Assembly: GCA_026393775.1 (NCBI GenBank)
Contig: JAPKZM010000324.1
Location: forward strand, 1-5,905
DNA: 5,905 bases
Direction of reading: 5' to 3'
Source of the DNA: Candidatus Aminicenantota bacterium
GTDB taxonomy: Bacteria > Acidobacteriota > Aminicenantia > UBA2199
Shown here: positions 1 to 4,981 of the stretch, in pieces
Layout: the number at the start of each line of letters is the position of its first letter
Position numbering within the stretch: position 1 is the stretch's first letter
The notes under the pieces: generated by a model
Seen by the model: only the letters and a program-made list of their open reading frames with translations
Database searches by the model: none
Told to the model about the DNA's origin: nothing
Program-made: the position numbers and the translations under genes

Positions 1-5
1 TTCAT
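1..5 (-). CDS. First codon of a downstream minus-strand gene (cut by window edge)
   Basis: Reading leftward, the 169-residue gene ends with TAA at 18-16. An AAGGAG Shine-Dalgarno site follows at 17-12, then six A residues, then ATG at 5-3. This is the normal layout of a next gene in the same operon, with the SD overlapping the previous stop codon. Only the start codon and two further bases are inside the window, so nothing can be said about the product. From memory, relatives of the upstream gene are often next to SPFH/band-7-type genes, but that cannot be tested here. Confidence 0.5.
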
Positions 6-15
6 TTTTTTCTCC

Positions 16-525
16 TTATTCTCGATAACCCTTGAGCAGATCTGTTCGTTTCGCGAATATGGCATCGATCTGGGACAGGTGTTGCCCCAACTCTTCAAGC
101 TGCGGCGGGGCCGCGGCCGCAGCGCTCAATTTGTGGGCTCCATCGTTGAAGCGGCCAGCCAATTCGATCATTTCACTATCCAGGCGATAGATCGCGTCCA
201 GTTCGCTTTCCCTGATTTTGACCAGATCAAAAAAACCGCTGTAGCCGCGGTCGGCGTAGCGGATCTCATTGCTGGTCTTTTGGAGGCGCCTGGCAAACAG
301 GTCGTACTCGGTCAGCAGGGCGAGGTTTTTCTGGCGGCTGACGGCCTGAATCGTGTCGTTCAGGCTTTTGCTCCCGTCCAGCAATTGCTTGACGATGAAT
401 TCGCGCTGCAAGCGGTCCGCGTCGCGGCGAAACTCCTTTTCATAATAGCCCTTGAAACCTGGTATTTTGAGCAAGATCCTATCGAACCAATTCATTTTCC
501 CCCGGGCTTTTTCCTGCATGTCCAT
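16..525 (-). CDS. Conserved protein of unknown function, helical, 169 aa
   Basis: I do not recognise a named function. The protein is cytosolic in appearance: no signal peptide, no membrane segment, rich in charged residues and probably mostly helical or coiled coil. Two stretches look conserved. One is near residues 20-45 (KIPGFKGYYEKEFRRDADRL); the other is near 88-112 (IRYADRGYSGFFD followed by an E-x-ELD-x-IY motif). I recall similar proteins of unknown function in Acidobacteriota and deltaproteobacteria, sometimes beside SPFH-domain genes. A short alanine run lies at about residues 135-139, before a C-terminal helix. The start at 525 is supported by GGAGG at 536-532 with 6 nt spacing and by a promoter just upstream. 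An alternative start is Met11 (ATG 495-493), where family members may begin, but its upstream G-run is a weaker SD. The gene is transcribed divergently from gap and is followed by another gene at position 5. Confidence 0.85.
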   Translation of the reverse strand: MDMQEKARGKMNWFDRILLKIPGFKGYYEKEFRRDADRLQREFIVKQLLDGSKSLNDTIQAVSRQKNLALLTEYDLFARRLQKTSNEIRYADRGYSGFFDLVKIRESELDAIYRLDSEMIELAGRFNDGAHKLSAAAAAPPQLEELGQHLSQIDAIFAKRTDLLKGYRE

Positions 526-542
526 GGTTAACCTCCAGGATG

Positions 543-571
543 ATTATAGAAAATAGCGTCGAAAAAAGCAA
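543..571 (-). promoter_or_regulatory. Candidate sigma70 promoter for the minus-strand gene
   Basis: On the minus strand there is a perfect TATAAT at 548-543. It is preceded at exactly 17 nt by TTGCTT (571-566), which keeps only the TTG of the -35 consensus. The predicted start of transcription is near 536, giving a very short leader that begins at about the GGAGG site (536-532). The -10 match and spacing are seen directly; activity is inferred. Confidence 0.5.
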
Positions 572-676
572 ATAGAGATCAGTGCCGCGCTAAAAGAGTA
601 CGGTTGGGCAAAGGATTCCTGCCAGCCTAGCCGCTGTGGATCATTCCTTTTCAGTCAAGGTAGGGCGTTTGCGAAC

Positions 677-705
677 TTGAAAATAACGCGTGTTTGTGCT
701 ACGTT
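677..705 (+). promoter_or_regulatory. Candidate promoter of the gap operon
   Basis: TTGAAA (677-682), a 17-nt spacer and TACGTT (700-705) form a sigma70-like promoter. The -10 keeps the key TA...T bases, and TGC directly before it is an extended -10 element. Transcription would start near 712, just ahead of the AGGAGG site at 714-719. The same TTGAAA-N17 plus TGC arrangement recurs upstream of secG, which raises confidence in both. Confidence 0.45.
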
Positions 706-725
706 TCCATTTTAGGAGGTTCAGC

Positions 726-1727
726 ATGAGTTTTAAAGTCGCCATAAACGGTTTTGGACGGATTGGTCGATTATTCCTGCGCTCGGCACACAAAAACCCG
801 GGCATTGAGATCGTGGCCATCAACGACATCACCGATGCCAAGACATTGGCCCACTTGCTGAAATATGATTCGATATTCGGGATTTTTGCGGAAAATGTCA
901 GCTATGGTGACGGTTTTATCCAGGTCGGAAAAAACAAGATCAAGGTAACCGCCCTGAAGAACCCCGAGGACCTGCCCTGGAAGGAACTGGGGATCGATCT
1001 GGTGGTCGAATCCACCGGCTTGTTTACCAAGCGGCCCGATGCCGAGAAGCATCTGAAGGCCGGCGCCAAAAAGGTCTTGATTTCGGCTCCCGCCACCGAC
1101 CCGGATATCACCATCGTCCTGGGGGTCAACGACGGCGAATACGATCCCGGCAAGCACCATATCATCTCCAACGCCTCCTGCACGACCAACTGCGTGGCGC
1201 CGCTGGCAAAGGTTTTGCACGACAATTTCAAGATCCTCAAGGGCAATATGACCACTATCCACGCCTACACCAATGACCAGCGCATCCTCGACCTGCCGCA
1301 CAAGGACCTGCGCCGCTGCCGGGCCGCCGCCTTGTCGATGATCCCCACCTCGACCGGAGCGGCAAAGGCTGTCGGCCTGGTCATCAAGGACTTGCAGGGC
1401 AAGATGCATGGAACTTCGATCCGGGTCCCTACCCCCGACGTGTCGGTGGTCGACCTGGTGGTCCATGTGGCCAAGGATACCTCGGTTGAAGAAGTGCGCC
1501 AAATGATCGAAAAGGCCGCTAACGGGCCCATGAAAGGCATCTTGGGCTTCACCTATGAACCGCTGGTTTCCATCGATTTCAAGGGCGATGAGCGTTCCTC
1601 GGTAGTGGACATGGAAAACATCCTGGTCATGGAAAAGAACCTCATTAAAGTACTCGCCTGGTACGATAATGAATGGGCCTATTCTTGCCGGGTACGCGAC
1701 CTGATCCTGAAGATAGCAAAAAACTGA
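726..1727 (+). CDS. gap: Type I glyceraldehyde-3-phosphate dehydrogenase
   Basis: This cytosolic enzyme oxidises and phosphorylates glyceraldehyde 3-phosphate to 1,3-bisphosphoglycerate, reducing NAD+; it is reversible in gluconeogenesis. The product is 333 aa, the usual family length. The N-terminal Rossmann fold starts with INGFGRIGR (residues 7-15). Asp34 in AINDITD, where the cofactor ribose is normally held, suggests NAD+ rather than NADP+. The catalytic block SNASCTTNC (148-156) contains nucleophile Cys152, and His179 in TIHAYTNDQR is the matching base. The STGAAKAVG and RVPTPDVSVVDL segments of the catalytic domain and the C-terminal WYDNEWAYS are intact. The ATG at 726 is chosen because AGGAGG (714-719) precedes it by 6 nt and the protein then begins as family members do; an upstream in-frame ATG at 690 has no such support. 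It is the first gene of the operon, and pgk begins one base after its stop. Confidence 0.98.
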   Translation: MSFKVAINGFGRIGRLFLRSAHKNPGIEIVAINDITDAKTLAHLLKYDSIFGIFAENVSYGDGFIQVGKNKIKVTALKNPEDLPWKELGIDLVVESTGLFTKRPDAEKHLKAGAKKVLISAPATDPDITIVLGVNDGEYDPGKHHIISNASCTTNCVAPLAKVLHDNFKILKGNMTTIHAYTNDQRILDLPHKDLRRCRAAALSMIPTSTGAAKAVGLVIKDLQGKMHGTSIRVPTPDVSVVDLVVHVAKDTSVEEVRQMIEKAANGPMKGILGFTYEPLVSIDFKGDERSSVVDMENILVMEKNLIKVLAWYDNEWAYSCRVRDLILKIAKN

Positions 1728-1728
1728 A

Positions 1729-2753
1729 ATGGCCAAAAAATTCCTTACCGACGTTCCGGTGAAAGGCAAGCTGGTCTTTTTGCGCAACGACTTTAACGTG
1801 CCGCTGGACGAGCGGCAGCGGATCACCGACGACACACGCATCCAGGCGGCGCTGCCAAGGCGGAAAAGGCCAAGGGCGCGCTGAAGCGCGGCCAGGTTCT
1901 GCTCCTGGAGAACCTGCGCTTCCATCCCGGCGAGACCAAAAATGATCCCGCCTTCGCCGCCGAGCTGGCCAAGGGGATCGATGTCTACGTCGACGACGCC
2001 TTCGGTGCCTGCCACCGGGCCCACGCTTCCATTGACCAGATCGCTCGCCTGGTGCCATTCGCTGTCGGCGGATTGCTGCTCAAGAAGGAAATTGATTTTT
2101 TAAGTTTGGCCGCGGAAAATCCTCCCGATGATTACCTGGTGATTCTCGGCGGCGCGAAGGTCAGCGACAAGCTGCCGCTGCTGACCCACCTGCTGGACAA
2201 GGCCGATACCATTCTGATCGGCGGAGCCATGGCCTACACGTTTTTGAAGGCGACCGGGATGAACGTCGGTGCCTCGCGCGTGGAGAACGAATGCCTGGAT
2301 TTGTGCCGTGAGCTTTTGCGCAAGGGCGAGGCGAACGGCGTACGCCTACTCCTGCCCCGGGACCATTTCGCGGCCACCAAGATCGAGCCCAATATCACCG
2401 TGCGCATCATCAAGCCCGGAGAGGAGATCCCCGGAGTCATGATGGGACTGGACATCGGGCCCGAAACCGTCGAACTTTACCAGGGCGAGATTGGCCGTGC
2501 CAAGCTGATTTTCTGGAACGGCCCCATGGGGGTGTTCGAAGTGGCTACATTCGCCGGCGGCACCATGGAGATTGCCGCCGCTATTGCCGCCGCATCGGCA
2601 ACCACCATTGTCGGCGGCGGCGATTCGATTGCCGCCTTGCATCAGGCCGGTGTCGCTGACAAAATCAGCCATATATCCACCGGCGGGGGGGCGGCGCTGG
2701 AATTTCTGGCCGGCGATAAGCTGCCCGGCATTGAAGCGCTGGCGGAGGCATGA
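1729..2753 (+). pseudogene. pgk: Phosphoglycerate kinase, disrupted by an internal deletion and frameshift
   Basis: PGK transfers phosphate from 1,3-bisphosphoglycerate to ADP, the first ATP-forming step of glycolysis. Translation from ATG 1729, one base after the gap stop, gives a normal N-terminus (LRNDFNVPL at 18-26, then ITDDTRIQAALP to residue 43). It then runs out of frame to TGA at 1882-1884. From about 1854 the family sequence resumes in the -1 frame and stays open for 299 residues to TGA 2751-2753. This part contains VLLLENLRFHPGE, FGACHRAHAS, LGGAKVSDK, WNGPMGVFE, GGGDS and HISTGGGAALEF. The parts sum to about 342 residues against roughly 395 expected, so about 53 residues (about 160 nt) are missing. 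The lost segment should hold the SHLGRP substrate-binding motif. The N-domain therefore cannot be functional as written. A recent deletion and an assembly or sequencing error are both possible. Asn20 before the conserved Asp is also unusual; hydrophobic or small residues are common there. The pgk stop overlaps the tpiA start. Confidence 0.92.
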
Positions 2754-3508
2754 TGGGCAAGGAGTACTTGATCGCCGGCAATTGGAAAATGTACAAAAAC
2801 GCGGCTGAAAGCCGCGCCTTCGTCAGTGACTTGGCCGGGACTTTCACGCAGGTTCCAGGGTTGGCGGTGGCGGTCTTTCCGCCTTTTACCGCCCTGGCCG
2901 GGCTGCGCAGTCTCGATGGAAAAATAAAAATCGGTGCCCAAAACATGTTCTACGAGGAAAAAGGCGCCTTCACCGGGGAAATATCTCCCTTGATGCTGCA
3001 GGAGCTGGTTGATTATGTGCTGATCGGCCATTCGGAACGCCGGGAGATTTTCAAGGAAAGCGACGAGGACGTGAATAAAAAGATCCGGATGGCGCTGCAA
3101 TTCAACCTGCTGCCAGTCCTGTGCGTTGGAGAAACCCTGCAGGAACGCGAGACCGGAAAGACGAGGGCCAAGATCGAGCGGCAGCTGGAAAAAGCCCTGC
3201 ACGGGGTGGCCAGCCGCGACAGCGGCAAAATCATCATCGCCTACGAGCCGATCTGGGCCATCGGCACTGGACTGAACGCCACGCCGAAGCAGGCCCAGGA
3301 AGTGCATCATTTCATCAAGGGGTTGTGGCGGGAATTGGCCCCGGGTCAGAATTTGCAGATCCTATATGGCGGGTCGGTCAAGCCGGAGAACAGCCTTGAA
3401 CTCCTGGCGCAGGAGGATGTTGCCGGAGTCTTGGTCGGCGGCGCCTCCTTGAAAATCGAATCGTTTTCTGCTATAATCCAAAATTGCGTACAGCTTTTGA
3501 AGCAATAG
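2750..3508 (+). CDS. tpiA: Triosephosphate isomerase
   Basis: This cytosolic TIM-barrel enzyme interconverts dihydroxyacetone phosphate and glyceraldehyde 3-phosphate. All catalytic parts are visible, numbered from the first Met of 252 aa. Asn11 and Lys13 lie in AGNWKMYKN, the electrophile His94 in IGHSERRE, and the general base Glu166 in AYEPIWAIGTG, which also forms the mobile loop. The phosphate-binding YGGSVKPEN (206-214) and VGGASL (229-234) are present. Length is typical. ATG 2750 overlaps the pgk stop as ATGA, implying translational coupling. A second ATG at 2753 is better spaced from GGAGG (2744-2748), with 4 nt rather than 1, and may be the true start, which would make the protein one residue shorter. 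If pgk translation stops early at 1884, coupling to tpiA would be lost unless translation restarts. The 3' end contains a promoter for secG. Confidence 0.98.
   Translation: MMGKEYLIAGNWKMYKNAAESRAFVSDLAGTFTQVPGLAVAVFPPFTALAGLRSLDGKIKIGAQNMFYEEKGAFTGEISPLMLQELVDYVLIGHSERREIFKESDEDVNKKIRMALQFNLLPVLCVGETLQERETGKTRAKIERQLEKALHGVASRDSGKIIIAYEPIWAIGTGLNATPKQAQEVHHFIKGLWRELAPGQNLQILYGGSVKPENSLELLAQEDVAGVLVGGASLKIESFSAIIQNCVQLLKQ
3449..3477 (+). promoter_or_regulatory. Strong candidate promoter inside tpiA, driving secG and perhaps the tRNAs
   Basis: TTGAAA at 3449-3454, a 17-nt spacer and a perfect TATAAT at 3472-3477 lie in the last codons of tpiA. TGC precedes the -10, giving an extended -10 element. 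Predicted transcription starts near 3484, leaving a leader of about 33 nt that carries the AGGAGG site of secG. This is the best promoter match I see in the window. Activity is inferred from consensus match only. Confidence 0.65.
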
Positions 3509-3516
3509 GAGGAAAC

Positions 3517-3867
3517 TTGCAAGGCATTCTACTTTTTTTTCATATACTGGTATGTTTCTTTCTGATCATCGTTGTCCTGTTGCAGAGCGGGAAGAGTGCT
3601 GATCTGGCCGGCGCTTTCGGAGGTTATGGCAGCCAGTCGACTTTCGGACCGCGCGGCGCGGCTTCGCTCCTTTCCAAGATTACCACCACGCTGGCGGTTC
3701 TGTTCATGGTGACCTCGCTACTGCTGCAAGTCGTCGCGGCCCACAAAAGCAAGTCGGGCTCGGTGCTGGGACAGGAGAAGCCGGCGGCCCGGACTCAGAC
3801 ATCGCAACCGCTCAAATCCGGAAGCGATGCGGCCAAAGAACAGCCGAAATCGAATCCCGTTAAATAG
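3517..3867 (+). CDS. secG: Preprotein translocase subunit SecG
   Basis: SecG is the small accessory membrane subunit of the SecYEG channel and helps SecA-driven export across the inner membrane. The product is 116 aa with two transmembrane helices, at about residues 3-21 and 55-72. They flank the family signature VLLQSGKSADLAGAFGG, followed by GSQSTFGPRGAASLLSKIT, which is diagnostic. A polar tail of about 40 residues rich in K, S, Q and P follows and is variable in the family. The start is TTG 3517: AGGAGG at 3507-3512 sits 4 nt upstream, and initiating here places Met just before the first helix. An earlier in-frame ATG at 3484 lies inside tpiA, would add an unlikely 11 residues and has no SD. 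The SD overlaps the tpiA TAG stop. The gene belongs to the glycolytic operon but also has its own promoter. Confidence 0.95.
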   Translation: MQGILLFFHILVCFFLIIVVLLQSGKSADLAGAFGGYGSQSTFGPRGAASLLSKITTTLAVLFMVTSLLLQVVAAHKSKSGSVLGQEKPAARTQTSQPLKSGSDAAKEQPKSNPVK

Positions 3868-3927
3868 GCGATTTGAATTTTTAGCAACGACCCCCTTTTA
3901 GATAGAGAAATTATTTGCCGAATACAG

Positions 3928-4011
<84 letters not shown>

Positions 4012-4016
4012 GATAT

Positions 4017-4106
4017 GGAGAGGTGCTGGAGTGGTCGAACAGGGCTGCCTGCTAAGCAGTTGTCCCGGGTAAACCGGGACCGTGGGTTCGAATCCCACCC
4101 TCTCCG
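4017..4106 (+). tRNA. tRNA-Ser (anticodon GCU)
   Basis: This is a 90-nt type II cloverleaf beginning 5 nt after tRNA-Leu, so the two are probably one transcript. Acceptor arms GGAGAGG (4017-4023) and CCTCTCC (4099-4105) pair fully; the discriminator is G4106, typical of serine. Anticodon stem GCTGC/GCAGT (last pair G-U) encloses CTGCTAA with GCT at 4051-4053, reading AGC/AGU. The variable arm is a strong 7-bp hairpin, GTCCCGG/CCGGGAC (4062-4080), and the T arm GTGGGTTCGAATCCCAC is standard. CCA is not encoded. Confidence 0.97.
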
Positions 4107-4162
4107 TATTCCCCATATGATTTTCCAATTTCGGTAAGTTGGAAAATCATCTATGGGGAATA
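4107..4162 (+). repeat. Long inverted repeat (hairpin) abutting tRNA-Ser; possible terminator
   Basis: Left arm TATTCCCCATA plus TGATTTTCCAA (4107-4128) pairs with TTGGAAAATCA (4139-4149) and TATGGGGAATA (4152-4162). There are 22 perfect base pairs, interrupted only by a 2-nt bulge (TC, 4150-4151). Three weaker pairs can close the loop to CGGT. It begins on the base after the tRNA discriminator. No T-tract follows, so it is not a textbook intrinsic terminator. A terminator, a tRNA 3' processing or stability hairpin, or a remnant of a small palindromic element are all possible. The structure is certain; the role is inferred. Confidence 0.7.
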
Positions 4163-4176
4163 TCCCCGTAGGGGAT
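4155..4176 (+). repeat. Overlapping small GGGG/CCCC hairpins
   Basis: ATCCCC (4162-4167), a GTA loop and GGGGAT (4171-4176) form a 6-bp hairpin. The preceding GGGGA (4155-4159) can instead pair with TCCCC (4163-4167) around ATA. That second option would break the base of the large hairpin at 4107-4162. Alternating CCCC, GGGG, CCCC and GGGG blocks therefore allow mutually exclusive folds. No poly-T follows. Confidence 0.5.
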
Positions 4177-4217
4177 CAACCATCTGATCACGCATTACCT
4201 ATAACCCATTTCGAATA

Positions 4218-4246
4218 TTGACTTGCTCCCCGCCTTATGTTACCAA
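4218..4246 (+). promoter_or_regulatory. Candidate promoter of the rodZ-like gene
   Basis: TTGACT (4218-4223) matches the -35 consensus at five of six bases. A 17-nt spacer leads to TACCAA (4241-4246), a poor -10 (three of six) helped by TGT directly before it. The predicted transcription start, about 7 nt after the -10, is at or very near A4253, the first base of the start codon. Confidence 0.35.
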
Positions 4247-4252
4247 TAGCTT

Positions 4253-4981
4253 ATGGAAAAAATTCTCGGCCTGGCGCTCAAAAAAGAGCGAGAAATGCGC
4301 GGCATTTCCCTGGCCGACATCGCCAATGAAACCCGCATTGGCACGCGCTACCTGCAGGCCTTGGAAAACGAAGATTTTGACGTGTTCTCAGGCATTTTTT
4401 ACATCCGTTACTATATCAAGAATTATTTGCATGCCTGTGGCGCCGATGAGGCGGCTTTTTTCAACGCCCACTTTGACTATTTAAAGGCCGTGCTGGATAG
4501 AAAAGGCACGCCGCCGCCAGACCAATTTCTAAACAAGCTGGAATACGTCAAGTTTAAAAAGCGAAAAACATTTCTGATCATCCTGCTGCTGATTTTAACA
4601 GGCGCTTTTGTTTTTTGGCTTTTCGGCGGTTCCCTTCCGCTGCCCAACCGTTCCGAGCGTTTCGAATTTCCTGCTTTTTCCGCGACGCTGCTCAGCGGCG
4701 AAAGGGATTTTTGCCTGAATTGGGCGCCTGTTTCAATCCGCATGACCTTTGCGGCCTCCTGCTGGCTGCAGTTATGGCGCGGGAACGAGAAAAAGGTGGA
4801 AAAAATATTCGCCCGGGGTGATAGCCTTTTTGCCCAAGGTTACCAATTGGCTCTGGTGATGGGCAATCCCGCGGCCGTCCGGCTGAAGATCAACGGCCGG
4901 GGATGGACCCCGGCAAGCCAACCCCGCAACGGAGTGAAATTGCTTTTAAGCCCCGACAAGGTGCAGGAAATCACGTTATGA
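4253..4981 (+). CDS. RodZ-like protein: HTH domain, one TM helix, DUF4115-like tail
   Basis: The 242-aa protein has the RodZ architecture. Residues 1-65 form an HTH_25/Cro-like domain: LGLALKKERE, then GISLADIANETRI, then YLQALENEDFD and the FYIRYYIKNYLHACG end that replaces the usual YxRGFLRxYA. A basic stretch (KFKKRK, 100-105) precedes one transmembrane helix at about 106-124, so the HTH is cytoplasmic and the C-terminus outside. Residues 160-235 resemble DUF4115, with FAASCWLQLWRGNEKKVEKI and LVMGNPAAVRLKING. In RodZ the HTH domain binds MreB and ties it to wall synthesis. Whether this protein does so is inferred from the family, and the linker is shorter than in E. coli RodZ (about 337 aa). 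The start is fixed by an in-frame TAG at 4247-4249. There is no Shine-Dalgarno site, and the promoter suggests a leaderless message. The stop overlaps the next gene as ATGA. Confidence 0.88.
   Translation: MEKILGLALKKEREMRGISLADIANETRIGTRYLQALENEDFDVFSGIFYIRYYIKNYLHACGADEAAFFNAHFDYLKAVLDRKGTPPPDQFLNKLEYVKFKKRKTFLIILLLILTGAFVFWLFGGSLPLPNRSERFEFPAFSATLLSGERDFCLNWAPVSIRMTFAASCWLQLWRGNEKKVEKIFARGDSLFAQGYQLALVMGNPAAVRLKINGRGWTPASQPRNGVKLLLSPDKVQEITL

Noticed and set aside
79..531. Plus-strand 150-codon frame opposite the 169-aa gene
   Set aside because: It has no SD site and no familiar motif; the minus-strand frame has an SD, a promoter and conserved-looking motifs.
1855..1884. Programmed -1 frameshift to rescue pgk
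   Set aside because: No slippery heptamer is in the right frame, and shifting frame would not restore the roughly 53 missing residues.
771..2024. Long minus-strand open frame of 417 codons across gap and pgk
   Set aside because: It lies antisense to clearly real, conserved coding sequence, has no recognisable domain, and is explained by the codon bias of the plus-strand genes.
2642..3310. Minus-strand 222-codon frame
   Set aside because: It is antisense to tpiA and the pgk end; there is no start signal and no conserved motif.
3873..3903. Separate tRNA promoter (TTGAAT with TTAGAT 19 nt later)
   Set aside because: The spacing is long and the -10 match is poor; the tRNAs may be transcribed with secG instead.
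4090..4162. Integration (att) site at the tRNA-Ser 3' end
   Set aside because: No repeat of the tRNA 3' end is seen downstream, and no integrase or mobile gene is present in the window.
4218..4484. Plus-strand 88-codon frame starting with TTG inside the rodZ promoter
   Set aside because: It overlaps the rodZ-like gene in another frame, has no SD site, and its composition is that of a shadow frame.
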